A stretch of DNA of 51,816 bases, from assembly GCA_025128135.1 (NCBI GenBank), contig JAHLYW010000034.1:1-51816 (forward strand), written 5' to 3'. A program made the translations under genes and the position numbers. The notes under the pieces are model-generated. The model saw only the letters and a program-made list of their open reading frames with translations. It was not told the DNA's origin and did not search any database. This document shows, piece by piece, positions 33,009 to 41,265 of this stretch. Within the stretch, counting starts at the first letter, position 1. Each line of letters begins with the position of its first letter. The DNA is from Synechococcus sp. CS-1325. Its GTDB lineage: Bacteria > Cyanobacteriota > Cyanobacteriia > PCC-6307 > Cyanobiaceae.

Positions 33009-34202
33009 ATGACCATCACCTGCTCCGCCCTGCAATGGCCGCTCTGGAACTGGACCAGCAAGCTGCCAGGCGCTCCAGGCCTGAAGCTGGCGGAGGCCTT
33101 CAGCGCCTTTTCAGCTGAGGTGAATGCCACGCCGGCCAATGCCCTGGTGCCGCTGTCGGTCGTCAAGGATCACAGCGCCGCAACGGGCGCCATGAACTAC
33201 GGCTACGTCTGGCGGCTGGGCCATCCGCAGACGCCGGTGCTGCTCAGCTTCTACAACAACTCCAAGGTTCAGGGCTACAACTCCAGCAGCAGCTCCGCCC
33301 GCCTGCAGCTGGGCCTCGAGAGCGCCTACACCAACGACAGCAGCAACGGTGGCTACGGCAGCTTCTCGGCGACCTTGTTCAGCGTCAATGCCGGCCTCTC
33401 GCACTACGCCTCCGATGGCACACCCACCTGGGATCTGGCCGGCTTTCTGCTGATTCAGGCCGATGCGACGCCGGGCCGTGAGTTCTTCTGCTACACGATC
33501 GCGCCGATCGGCAGTGACATCAACACGCAGAATCACACCCTGCTGTTGTTTCGCTCGCCGGCAGTGAGCGGCTGGAGTGTTGTTCTCAACCGCTCCAACT
33601 CCTACACCGGCATGTTCTATTCACTGAACAATTACACCTGGAGCAACAACGCACTGGTGGCGGCCTCGATCATTCCGGTCCCGCCCAGCGGCAGTGACCA
33701 GCAGCTGATCCAAGGCTGCGGGCTCTATGCCAACACCACCAGCGGTGTGTTCGCGCCGGGGATCATCCAGCCCCGCATCGCACTGCCGGACTGCTTCTGG
33801 CTGGGCAGCAACCAGCTCTCGGACCCGCGCCGTCTGGGCCGGGTGAGCAACCCCGGCGGGGCCGGCACCTTCTACCAGCTGGCGGCGGCCTACAGCGGCG
33901 CCACCGATCTCTGGTACCTGAACCCAGCGGGTACGCAGCCGCTCTCTGGCTGGGACACGGTCGGTTCCTTGCCCTGGAGCACGATCCCGGATCGGCTGAG
34001 CTTCTGCCCGCTGCTCACCCCAGGTCCGGTGGCGATGGGACCAGCCACCGGCCCGGACTTCCTGATCGACTGGTCCACAGCAGCGCTCGGTGCCGCTGGC
34101 GTGCGGCAGCACCCCTTCTTTGCCAAGCAGCTCCAGGGGAGTGGCAGTGGTGGTGGCAGCGGCCGGCCGAGCACCGGAGTGCTCTGGCCGAGAGGGGTGT
34201 GA
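33009..34202 (+). CDS. surface/structural protein, paralogue of the 289-aa protein (397 aa)
   Basis: The last gene of the structural operon. It is rich in Ser, Asn and Gly, with SSSSARLQLGLESAYTNDSS, GREFFCYTIAPIGSDINTQN and GTFYQLAAAYSGATDLWYLN, suggestive of an extracellular beta-fold. The EFFC motif and general order match the previous protein. It ends 45 bases from the convergent kinase/WYL gene. The role is probably adhesion or particle surface. Confidence 0.55.
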   Translation: MTITCSALQWPLWNWTSKLPGAPGLKLAEAFSAFSAEVNATPANALVPLSVVKDHSAATGAMNYGYVWRLGHPQTPVLLSFYNNSKVQGYNSSSSSARLQLGLESAYTNDSSNGGYGSFSATLFSVNAGLSHYASDGTPTWDLAGFLLIQADATPGREFFCYTIAPIGSDINTQNHTLLLFRSPAVSGWSVVLNRSNSYTGMFYSLNNYTWSNNALVAASIIPVPPSGSDQQLIQGCGLYANTTSGVFAPGIIQPRIALPDCFWLGSNQLSDPRRLGRVSNPGGAGTFYQLAAAYSGATDLWYLNPAGTQPLSGWDTVGSLPWSTIPDRLSFCPLLTPGPVAMGPATGPDFLIDWSTAALGAAGVRQHPFFAKQLQGSGSGGGSGRPSTGVLWPRGV

Positions 34203-34246
34203 GGGGCGGTCGGGCGCCATGGCACAGCCGCCGGGCGCCGCTGCCC

Positions 34247-36493
34247 TCAAGGCTCACCCGCGGCCAGCGCCGTTCCCCTTCTGCCCGTCGCCCCTGCGGC
34301 CCGCCGCCGCTGGGGCACCCGCTGTTTCTTGATCTCCCTTCTCCTGGGGTAGGCCGCCAGAGCGCTCTGCAGCCAGTGCCGGTGCTCTCGCTGCAGAGCC
34401 AGCGGCGACTCGATCCGCACCCCGCCGCCCAGGGCATACAGCCAGCGGCGCAGGTCCGAGTCACGCTCAAGGGTCCAGAGCGGCAGGTCGATCTCCACTG
34501 GATAGGGGTGGCTGGAGCGGCTGCAGGGCAGCAGTTCTGCCTGCTCACCCGGTGGGCTGAGCACTCCATCACCGGGCAGGGGCCGCGACAGGCGCACCGC
34601 CGCCGCCGGGAAGCGGCGCACCTCCTCACGGAGCAGGGCAAAGGCGGCGGCATCACAGCTCAGCTGCAAGGTGCCCATCGCCTTGCTGCGCTGCTCCGAT
34701 GGCGATCCGCAGACCGCTTGCTGCGCCTGGAGGGAACCACCGAACTCAAGGCTGCCGCAGATGTCCTGGAGCGTTTCGCCGCGCCTCAGCGCCGCCGCAT
34801 GGGACGGCTGGCTGCGGCAACTGCCGATTTCGATCCGGCGCAGCCCCAGCTGATCGATTCGCCGGCAGGCCAGCAACCCCTCCGTCTGGCCAATGTGGTC
34901 ATGCTCAAACAGCAGGTACCAGGCGCTGGTGTGGAAGATCAGCTGCAAGGGCCATCCACGGATTTCTTCCAGACCGGCATGGGAGGCGGCCAAGGTGGTG
35001 AACACCACCCGCTGGTGCTGCTGAATGGCTCCGCGCAGCGGCTCGGCCTGCTCGGTGTTGAGCAGGGTGCCGCTTCTGCGCTGATCTCCCGCCAGCAAGG
35101 AACGGTTGAAGTAGGCCCGCACCTGTGGGACGGTCTCGATGGCGATGCCGCTGCGTTGCAACCGCCTGCCCAGCTCCCGGGCGATCGCCTGCCCGCTCGG
35201 ATCACCGAGCCGATCGGCATTGGCCTGCAGCAGCCCATGGATTTCCACCTGCAGCGGCATGGGCAGCAGCGAGGCACCGAGGGCATAGCCATGGCGGCCA
35301 CTGCCTGCCGCATCGCGAAAGCCATAGGGCGTGAGGATCGCTGTGATGCTCTGGTGCAACTGGCGGGGTGTCCAGCAATGACGGCCGCCGCTGAGGGCCT
35401 TGAGCCGAGCAGCGAGGTGGTGGTCGATCGCCACCCCCTCCTGACGATCAAAGGGATGGTGAAGGATGTGGCGCAGCAGGGTGAGCGCACGGCAAAAAGC
35501 CTCGCGATCGCCCAGTGCTGACCAGCCACCCGCGCTGAGCGGTTGCGACGCCGGCCAGGGCGGCGGCTCGACCGCCCGCATCGGCGCGGGTTTCCCCTGC
35601 TCGGAGTTGACGTGCCAGGCGGTGGTGAACCCCTCTTGCCGTAACCAGTCCAGGTCGGCTGCGATCGCTCCGACATCCGCATAGCAAGGCCCGTGCTGCT
35701 GGCGAAGCTGGGCTGCCGCACGCTCGGCCAGGCCTGCCGGTGCGTCCGCCGCCGGCAGGGCGTTGGTCGCGGTCAGTTCCGGCTGGCGGCTGAGCAGCTG
35801 GATCAGATGGAGCAGTCGCTCGCACTCCAGCAGGCGTGAGTAGCCATGGGGAATCAGCCGAGCGTCCCGGTTGCGGGCGGCGCTGATCCGCCGCTCCAAC
35901 TTCCCCAGCACCGCTTGCAGGTGTGGCTCCAGGGGCTGATGGTGATGGGGCTCGACGCAGACCACCGCTGCGAAACCTTCTGAGCGGCTGGGCGAAAAGG
36001 GAGCATCGGAAAGCAACGAGAAGTGGTTGTCGATCACCTGCTCGGGAACGCTGTGATCACGGCGCCGGTTCCATTGCTGGCAGAGCTCATGCGGTGTGCG
36101 CATCCACCAGCCGATCCACTCCACCGGCACCGGCAGCTCCAGCTTCTGGGTGATCGCCAGCCGCCAGGCGCGGCGCGAGAAGGTGGCCTCGACAATCACC
36201 GGGGCGCCTGAGCAGACAGCCTCCTGGATCCGCTGGTGCATCACCGCAGCGATGTCATCCCAGGGGCCAAAGACCCCGCGATCGCCAAAGATCTCAGCGC
36301 GTATGTCGCGGCTGCTGATGTAACGGGGTGGAGGCTCCTCAGTCCCGCTCAGCAGTGTGGCCAGGTGCCGGGCAACGGTGGACTTGCCGCTGGCCGGCGG
36401 GCCGATCAGCAGGTGGCAGCGCAGTGGACGTTCCGGCGTCGCCGAGCAGCTGCTGCGTTGCTCGGCCGTCGTCGATGGAATGAAGCGAGTCAT
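34247..36493 (-). CDS. P-loop kinase fused to WYL-domain regulator (748 aa)
   Basis: The N-terminal domain (about 25-190) is a polynucleotide-kinase/zeta-like P-loop protein: Walker A GPPASGKST at 31-39, then YISSRDIRAEIFGDRG and VIVEATFSRRAWRLAITQKL. The middle (about 205-480) is helical, with a possible winged-helix part. Near 495-560 is a WYL-like domain with AWYLLFEHD (WYL at 525-527) and LACRRIDQLGLRRIEIG. WYL proteins sense nucleic-acid or nucleotide signals and often control defence genes. The Arg-rich tail may bind nucleic acid. The fusion is unusual. Confidence 0.72.
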   Translation of the reverse strand: MTRFIPSTTAEQRSSCSATPERPLRCHLLIGPPASGKSTVARHLATLLSGTEEPPPRYISSRDIRAEIFGDRGVFGPWDDIAAVMHQRIQEAVCSGAPVIVEATFSRRAWRLAITQKLELPVPVEWIGWWMRTPHELCQQWNRRRDHSVPEQVIDNHFSLLSDAPFSPSRSEGFAAVVCVEPHHHQPLEPHLQAVLGKLERRISAARNRDARLIPHGYSRLLECERLLHLIQLLSRQPELTATNALPAADAPAGLAERAAAQLRQQHGPCYADVGAIAADLDWLRQEGFTTAWHVNSEQGKPAPMRAVEPPPWPASQPLSAGGWSALGDREAFCRALTLLRHILHHPFDRQEGVAIDHHLAARLKALSGGRHCWTPRQLHQSITAILTPYGFRDAAGSGRHGYALGASLLPMPLQVEIHGLLQANADRLGDPSGQAIARELGRRLQRSGIAIETVPQVRAYFNRSLLAGDQRRSGTLLNTEQAEPLRGAIQQHQRVVFTTLAASHAGLEEIRGWPLQLIFHTSAWYLLFEHDHIGQTEGLLACRRIDQLGLRRIEIGSCRSQPSHAAALRRGETLQDICGSLEFGGSLQAQQAVCGSPSEQRSKAMGTLQLSCDAAAFALLREEVRRFPAAAVRLSRPLPGDGVLSPPGEQAELLPCSRSSHPYPVEIDLPLWTLERDSDLRRWLYALGGGVRIESPLALQREHRHWLQSALAAYPRRREIKKQRVPQRRRAAGATGRRGTALAAGEP

Positions 36494-36590
36494 GGGCGTT
36501 GGATCGAGGGACACATCCCCAGCTCCATTGGGCAGCAAGTGGCGGTGCCATTCCTGCTGCAACGATCACGATTCGGTAGCGCTGCATGCC

Positions 36591-37331
36591 GTGCTGGTGG
36601 CGGTCAGTACCAAAGGCCGATTCCGGCCGTGGTCGCAGGAGCATTCCGCCACTCACCGACCAGCGCGAGATCCGCTGCCTGCTCCGATTCCTCCACCTCT
36701 GCTCCCTGACACCGGCCTGCGTGTGGCCACTGGTCTTTTCCATCAGCACCTGCTCGACGGACTCACCCCCGTGGAGCCGACTCCGCTGCTGTGGCGGAGC
36801 CTGAACCAGTGGTCTGAGCTGCTGCGGGAAGGCGAGCTGGAGGCGGTGCTGCTGGCGAGCGACTGCCCCGCTCCGCTGGAGGGGATGGCCTGGCTGCCCC
36901 TGGGGCGCTGGGGGTTGCTCCTCGCCTGCCGGTTGAGGGGCCCCGATTCCGACGCCACGCCACCGCCCCGGTGCTTCCGGTTCCTGGCACCGCCATTGGC
37001 GGCGGCACCAGCACTCCATCACGCCCTGCAGGAGCAGCAGCTGGCGGCCATCACCCCCCTCGATGCCGTTGCGGCCAGTGATTGGCTGGCGGAGTTGCAA
37101 CGGGGTGATGGGCTGCTGCCGGTGTCGCCGTCGCTGCTGCAGACCAGCCCCTGGCGGGAGGCCTCACTGACGGCGGTTTGGCCATGGGAGCCGCTCGTGG
37201 AGCGCCTCTGGCTGTTGGTGCCCCAGAAGATCGCCAGCCATGCGGCTGTGCAGGCCATGGCCGCCCGGCTGCGGGAGCGGATCGCTGCTGCTGAACACTG
37301 GCCAGCAGCCCCACGATCGTGCCCACCGTGA
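36591..37331 (+). CDS. hypothetical protein divergent from the kinase/WYL gene (246 aa)
   Basis: Starts with GTG at 36591 (MLVAVSTKGRFRPWSQEHSA…), 98 bases from the divergent kinase/WYL start. The core has LRVATGLFHQHLLDGLTPVE, SLNQWSELLREGELEAVLLA and MAWLPLGRWGLLLACRLRGP. The C-terminal third is helical (LVPQKIASHAAVQAMAARLR). I do not recognise the family. The last residues overlap an antisense DUF433 fragment, so its 3' end may have been altered. Divergent placement suggests joint control or joint function with the fusion protein. Confidence 0.6.
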   Translation: MLVAVSTKGRFRPWSQEHSATHRPARDPLPAPIPPPLLPDTGLRVATGLFHQHLLDGLTPVEPTPLLWRSLNQWSELLREGELEAVLLASDCPAPLEGMAWLPLGRWGLLLACRLRGPDSDATPPPRCFRFLAPPLAAAPALHHALQEQQLAAITPLDAVAASDWLAELQRGDGLLPVSPSLLQTSPWREASLTAVWPWEPLVERLWLLVPQKIASHAAVQAMAARLRERIAAAEHWPAAPRSCPP

Positions 37332-37401
37332 TGCGCAGCCCGCGGATGCAGGGCTTGCCGCCCATCACGGCTGAATCCTGGCTGGTGCGGGAAAACGCCA
37401 T
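37285..37401 (-). pseudogene. 5' fragment of a DUF433-type antitoxin gene
   Basis: The frame reads SQDSAVMGGKPCIRGLRITV, GTIVGLLASV, the N-terminal signature of DUF433 antitoxins. It then runs into sequence antisense to the 246-aa gene. The rest of the domain and any toxin partner are missing. An intact but different DUF433 gene lies at 38032. Confidence 0.7.
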
Positions 37402-37510
37402 GGGCCAGTCGTAGGAACAAGCGGCGGATCCACAGCCTCATGTCAGGGCCGCCAACCGGCTGCCGCTCTGGATCCAGCTGGGTACGGTGCCGGTAGGGGC
37501 GAGCGATGGA

Positions 37511-37705
37511 ATGCTGCGTGAGCTGGTGCTGGCCATCGGACTGCCCGTGGTCCTGCTGTTGTTGGCGGTGCTGGCGCTGCAGCAGTGGGGCGATCGAATG
37601 CCGCCCTGGTTGCAGCGTCTTGCCGAACGCCCGTCCTGGCTGTGGAACACGGGGATCGGGCTGATCATTGGCCTGTCGCTCCTGCGCTGGCTGCTGCAGC
37701 GTTGA
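37511..37705 (+). CDS. small two-helix membrane protein (64 aa)
   Basis: MLRELVLAIGLPVVLLLLAV and LWNTGIGLIIGLSLLRWLLQ are two clear membrane segments joined by a Trp/Arg-rich loop (QQWGDRMPPWLQRLAERPSW). A GTG 24 bases earlier is an alternative start; no strong ribosome site is seen. Its stop is 5 bases from the end of the convergent DUF5615 gene. No family recognised. Confidence 0.5.
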   Translation: MLRELVLAIGLPVVLLLLAVLALQQWGDRMPPWLQRLAERPSWLWNTGIGLIIGLSLLRWLLQR

Positions 37706-37710
37706 GGTGT

Positions 37711-38031
37711 TCAGGGAATGAACAGTTCCTCGTAGCCGCCGCTTTCGATGGCGGCGACAGCTGCCTGGAGTTCGCCTGTGACCTCGCGAATCCGCGGCCA
37801 GCTGGTTGTTGTCAGCACCAGGATCGCGATGCTGCGCCCGCTCAGGTTCTGCTGATAGCGCAGGTTCGTATCGGTGGTAATCAGAAGCTCGTAGCCCTCC
37901 TGCTCCGCCAGGCGAATCAGCTCGCCATTGGTAACGGTCGACCAACCCAGCTCATAGGCCGTGACCACCTCATGGCCGCTCAGTGAACGGCGGAGGGGAA
38001 CAGGTGTCCCCTGGTCAAACAGGATCCGCAC
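37711..38031 (-). CDS. DUF5615 PIN-like toxin candidate
   Basis: A 106-residue protein beginning MRILFDQGTPVPLRRSLSGH, with YELGWSTVTNGELIRLAEQE and LLITTDTNLRYQQNL, the acidic signature of the DUF5615 (Mut7-C/PIN-like) family. Members are usually paired with DUF433 proteins as toxin-antitoxin modules. The start is GTG, directly after the DUF433 stop. RNase activity is inferred from the fold. Confidence 0.85.
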   Translation of the reverse strand: MRILFDQGTPVPLRRSLSGHEVVTAYELGWSTVTNGELIRLAEQEGYELLITTDTNLRYQQNLSGRSIAILVLTTTSWPRIREVTGELQAAVAAIESGGYEELFIP

Positions 38032-38274
38032 TCAGGCCAGTGCGGCAGCACCGGTGCTCCGAGCGGCGTGCTCCAGGACCAGCCGTGACTGGTCGAGGCT
38101 CACCCCTGGGAACAGTTCAACGAATTCAGCCAAGGAGACGCCGTCTTCCAGGTTTTCGAACAGAGCTGCCACCGGGATCCGGGTACCGCGGAACACCCAG
38201 GCTCCACTCACGCGCTGAGGATCCCTCTCCACAGCACTGCAGCCTGCCCAGCCCAGATCGGTTTGCGTGGTCAT
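38032..38274 (-). CDS. DUF433 antitoxin
   Basis: An 80-residue protein with VSGAWVFRGTRIPVAALFEN, LEDGVSLAEFVELFPGVSLD, the winged HTH-like DUF433 pattern. It immediately precedes the DUF5615 gene, so the two are coupled. I chose the ATG at 38274 (MTTQTDLGWAG). A longer frame to 38316 exists without better support. Confidence 0.85.
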   Translation of the reverse strand: MTTQTDLGWAGCSAVERDPQRVSGAWVFRGTRIPVAALFENLEDGVSLAEFVELFPGVSLDQSRLVLEHAARSTGAAALA

Positions 38275-38344
38275 GGCCCTCAGGGCGGCCTGTCTCACGA
38301 ATGTTAGGCAGCTCACCCGAGCTGAGCTGCCGGATTAATGGATC

Positions 38345-39250
38345 TCAGACAACGCTCTGGCACTGAACCAAATACGCCTCGATCCAGTCGTGGTGACGCT
38401 TCTGACAAATCCGATCGGCGATAGAGGTGGCCTCCTCCGGCACCTGGAACCGCTTGCGGAAGGCCTTGGTGAAGCCTTCCAGCACCGGCCTGGGTAGACC
38501 CCGCAGGGTATCCAGGATCTGGCGGGTGGTGGCTGTGTCGAGGGGCAGCAAGGCTGGATCTACTAGGGCCTCCTCGATGTCAGCAGCCGCTGCAGCGTGG
38601 GAGTGCTGGCCTGCGGGTGGCTGGCCGCTGGGACGGTGACCGCTTCCAGCTGGCGAGCGGCGCAGTGAGCCGTTTCCGGCGGCGGCATTGGATGTGATCC
38701 CGTTGGGGGAGTGGGGCGGCATGTCGCCCCGAGAGGGGCGCTCAGTGATGTCGCCCCGAGAAGGAGCCCCCGTGACGCCTGAGGTGACCTCGCGTTGCTG
38801 CTTGTCGTAGAGCGCAAGGCCGAACGGGTTCCCGAAGGTCATCAGCGCCCGCTTCATGGCATCGGTTTCCGCTTCCTTGAGGGCGGATTCATGGGCCTGG
38901 CCCAGGTCGACATCGATGCCGTGGCCGGCGCCGCTGCCTTCCCGCACGATCGCGCCGACGACCACCCGCACCCGGGCGGTGTATGTGACACCCCAGCCGT
39001 CGCGTTGCGGGGGATCGGAGGGCTTGCTCGGCTCACGGCCGATGCGCCGTTCCGCCTGGGAGACGCACTGCAGCGAAACCGTCTCGCGCTGCCATCCATC
39101 GAACCCGAAGATCCGGTTGGCTTCTGCGATTACCTGCCAGCCCTCCAGGTAGCTGACCTTGGCGCGGCCCTGTTCGCGCTGGCGAACCTTGCCTCGATCG
39201 AGTGGGGCGGCGAGGGCAGTGATCTGTTCAGGGGAAAAGGTGCAGGTCAT
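38345..39250 (-). CDS. Rad52-like single-strand annealing protein
   Basis: A 301-residue protein. The N-terminal 170 residues match the phage Rad52/22 family: YLEGWQVIAEANRIFGFDGW, VTYTARVRVVVGAIVREGSG, GHGIDVDLGQAHESALKEAE, TDAMKRALMTFGNPFGLALY. The rest is a low-complexity tail plus a helical end (LRGLPRPVLEGFTKAFRKRF). Such proteins anneal single strands during phage replication and recombination. The ATG at 39250 starts at the conserved domain; the open frame upstream is antisense to nothing useful and not conserved. Last gene of the early-type operon. Confidence 0.87.
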   Translation of the reverse strand: MTCTFSPEQITALAAPLDRGKVRQREQGRAKVSYLEGWQVIAEANRIFGFDGWQRETVSLQCVSQAERRIGREPSKPSDPPQRDGWGVTYTARVRVVVGAIVREGSGAGHGIDVDLGQAHESALKEAETDAMKRALMTFGNPFGLALYDKQQREVTSGVTGAPSRGDITERPSRGDMPPHSPNGITSNAAAGNGSLRRSPAGSGHRPSGQPPAGQHSHAAAAADIEEALVDPALLPLDTATTRQILDTLRGLPRPVLEGFTKAFRKRFQVPEEATSIADRICQKRHHDWIEAYLVQCQSVV

Positions 39251-39285
39251 GGCGGCGAGGTGGTGGGTGGGAACAGGGTTCGGGA

Positions 39286-39498
39286 TCAGTGGGCAGGGGT
39301 TTTCGGCGGCAGCGGCTCGATCAGCACCCAGCAGGGCGGTTCGCTGCAGTGGATGTGATCCGGGGAGGGCCGGCGGCCTGGTTTGCGGGTGATCGGCACC
39401 ACCCAGCTGGCCAGGCGGGTGGACCAGATGTGACCACTGGGCCGCGGGCTGGTTGGTGTGGTCGTGGAGCTGGCGCTGCCGTAGCTGGAGAGATCCAT
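39286..39498 (-). CDS. small hypothetical protein (70 aa) in the recombination module
   Basis: Begins MDLSSYGSASSTTTPTSPRP and continues IWSTRLASWVVPITRKPGRR, ending PPCWVLIEPLPPKTPAH. It lies between the Gp157 and Rad52 genes on the same strand, 35 bases before the latter, the normal place for a small phage protein of unknown role. No family recognised; the evidence is position and an ATG start. Confidence 0.5.
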   Translation of the reverse strand: MDLSSYGSASSTTTPTSPRPSGHIWSTRLASWVVPITRKPGRRPSPDHIHCSEPPCWVLIEPLPPKTPAH

Positions 39499-39590
39499 TG
39501 CTTCTGGTGGTGGGTGGAGGTGATGGTGCTGACCGGCTGCCCTGGGCCCGACTCTGCAGCGGACCCCTATCGAGGGCGGCTCTGCACCCC

Positions 39591-40223
39591 TCAGGTGATC
39601 CGCCAGCTGCGGTGGAGGAGGAGCTGGGCTCCAGGGATCTGCTGGCCGGCCTTGAGGGCCTGCTTGATGGCGGCCTTATCCGGCTGAGTGGTGGTCTTGA
39701 CCGTGAGCCACTCGGGAGCCAGCGCTCCCTCGTCGTCGATCTCGACGGCCTGGGATTTGCGGCTTGTGAGCTCGTGATTGGGGAAGGAGAAGCGGGTAGC
39801 TGCCGGCTGCAGCCGGGTGAGCACCAGAACGAGGGAGTCCTCCAGTGCCTCGGCCCGGCTGACATCGGAGCGGGATAGCTCTGTGAGGCGTTTGGCCTGC
39901 TGCTGGCGGTAGGCGGCCTGGCCGCGCAGGTGCTCGATCACCCAGCAGGTGGCATCGGCCTTGGCCGCCAGGGCCTGCTTGTTGCACTCATCTGCGAGAA
40001 GGGCGGCTTCCAGCTCAGCGAGGGCGCAGCTGCGTTGCTCGGGCTCATCGGCCTCCAGCTGCTCGGCCAGCTGGCTGATCGCGGTTGTGAGCTCCTGGGC
40101 CTCGATGCCCAGTTGCCAGAGCGAACCGGTGCGCTGGAGGGAGCAGGCCGGGCCGGCGGCTTTGGCGACAGCCCCAGCAGGAGCGGTGGCCGGAGATGAG
40201 GGGATTGGGGTGAGAACGGGCAT
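39591..40223 (-). CDS. Siphovirus Gp157-family protein
   Basis: A 210-residue protein matching Gp157 at its C-terminus: RFSFPNHELTSRKSQAVEID, LAPEWLTVKTTTQPDKAAIK, QALKAGQQIPGAQLLLHRSW. The N-terminal half is helical (ELTTAISQLAEQLEADEPEQ). Gp157 occurs beside recombination genes in many phages and has been tied to phage-resistance phenotypes in streptococci. It is upstream of the 70-aa and Rad52-like genes and 54 bases after the SLOG gene. Confidence 0.85.
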   Translation of the reverse strand: MPVLTPIPSSPATAPAGAVAKAAGPACSLQRTGSLWQLGIEAQELTTAISQLAEQLEADEPEQRSCALAELEAALLADECNKQALAAKADATCWVIEHLRGQAAYRQQQAKRLTELSRSDVSRAEALEDSLVLVLTRLQPAATRFSFPNHELTSRKSQAVEIDDEGALAPEWLTVKTTTQPDKAAIKQALKAGQQIPGAQLLLHRSWRIT

Positions 40224-40277
40224 GACGATGAGAGAGATAGGGGGGATGCAACGAGCGCCGCCAAGGCGGCCCTGGAC

Positions 40278-40769
40278 TCAGGAGAAGGGGCTGGCAGCGG
40301 CCCAGGCGCTGGCGGATTCGCTGACCTCCACCACGGCGATCGGCACCGGAGAGCGGGAGGCCAGGCGGCGGGCCTGGTGCACCAGCGAGGCGGTGCCGGG
40401 CCCACCGGGGAAGGCCACCACCAGCACGGAGGTGGAGACCCCAGGGGAGGTGTGGGCCACGGCCCTGGCCACAGCCAGCTCAAGCAGCTCCCGGTTGCGG
40501 ATCGGCCCGGCGGCACGACCATGGCGCTGCCACTTGGCCGGCATGACCAGCGCCGACCAGCCCAGCTGATGGGCGGCCCGAGCGATCGCGGCATCGGCGC
40601 CGCGGGCCCCACCGTGGAGCAGCAGATGGACAAGCCGGCCGCCACTGCGGGCCAGCAGCTCAGCGGCAATGCGCTGATGGGACCAGGCCAGATCACGGCC
40701 GCCACCGGCCGCGATCACAAGGGAGCGACCGGCGCCGATGACGGGCCTGGATGAAGTACAAACAGCCAT
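40278..40769 (-). CDS. SLOG-domain (DUF2493/YspA-like) protein
   Basis: A 163-residue Rossmann-like SLOG protein: LVIAAGGGRDLAW, HLLLHGGARGADAAIARAAH, GPIRNRELLELAVARA, VLVVAFPGGPGTASLVHQAR. The GGARGAD and PGGxGTA loops bind nucleotide-derived ligands in this superfamily. Members occur in phages and in nucleotide-signalling or defence contexts. The ATG at 40769 (MAVCTSSRPV) was preferred to a TTG further up. First gene of the early-type operon behind the promoter near 40900. Confidence 0.82.
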   Translation of the reverse strand: MAVCTSSRPVIGAGRSLVIAAGGGRDLAWSHQRIAAELLARSGGRLVHLLLHGGARGADAAIARAAHQLGWSALVMPAKWQRHGRAAGPIRNRELLELAVARAVAHTSPGVSTSVLVVAFPGGPGTASLVHQARRLASRSPVPIAVVEVSESASAWAAASPFS

Positions 40770-40897
40770 GGAATCAGTTGCCGTGGGTGACAACTGATCG
40801 GGGCATCACGGCCGCTCAGACATAGGCGGCGGTGATGGCGAGATCAGGGGATGACGTTGCCGCAGGCGATGGGCTCGGGGCCTTTGGCGTGGCCCTT

Positions 40898-40965
40898 ATT
40901 CTACCAGTCCAGAAGCACTAATGGGCAGTCTAAGGCACTGCGGAGACTGGCATCTGACCAGTCTC
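40898..40965 (-). promoter_or_regulatory. promoter and inverted repeat of the SLOG-Gp157-Rad52 operon
   Basis: On the minus strand, TGG followed by TAGAAT (40898-40903) forms an extended -10 element. Upstream is a perfect inverted repeat, GAGACTGG-N7-CCAGTCTC (40943-40965), with a third AGTCT half-site at 40927. This fits an operator for an element-encoded or host regulator. The rest of the gap (40966-41265) shows no gene. Confidence 0.5.
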
Positions 40966-41265
40966 ATGTTGGGGGTGACCCATCTGCTTATCTGATTCGC
41001 AGCAGCCCTGAGTTGGCCCTTCCAGTGATGACCATGGCCCCTCGATGCCCGCGTAGCCGCGCGAGGCAACCTCTTGCGATCAGAACTCCCGATCCATCAC
41101 CTGCGGGCCGGATGAGCAGCGGTACCGCAGCCGCGGGAGAGGCATCTGGCCATTCCCCCAGCGCAGAACCGCGGAGGGCGGCGGCGGCTGTCTGACGACA
41201 GCCACGGCGCAGCCGTGGCAAGTTCAGGACGGCCGACGACGACCGCAGCTTCCGGAGGCGCCTGC

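Noticed and set aside
30826..35521. Long frames opposite the fibre genes and the kinase/WYL gene (426 and 440 codons)
   Set aside because: Low-complexity products opposite a collagen-like repeat and a multi-domain protein; GC-driven shadows.
36339..37945. Minus-strand frames opposite the 246-aa gene and the small membrane protein
   Set aside because: Only the first about 39 codons of the frame starting at 37401 resemble a real family (DUF433); the remainder is shadow sequence.
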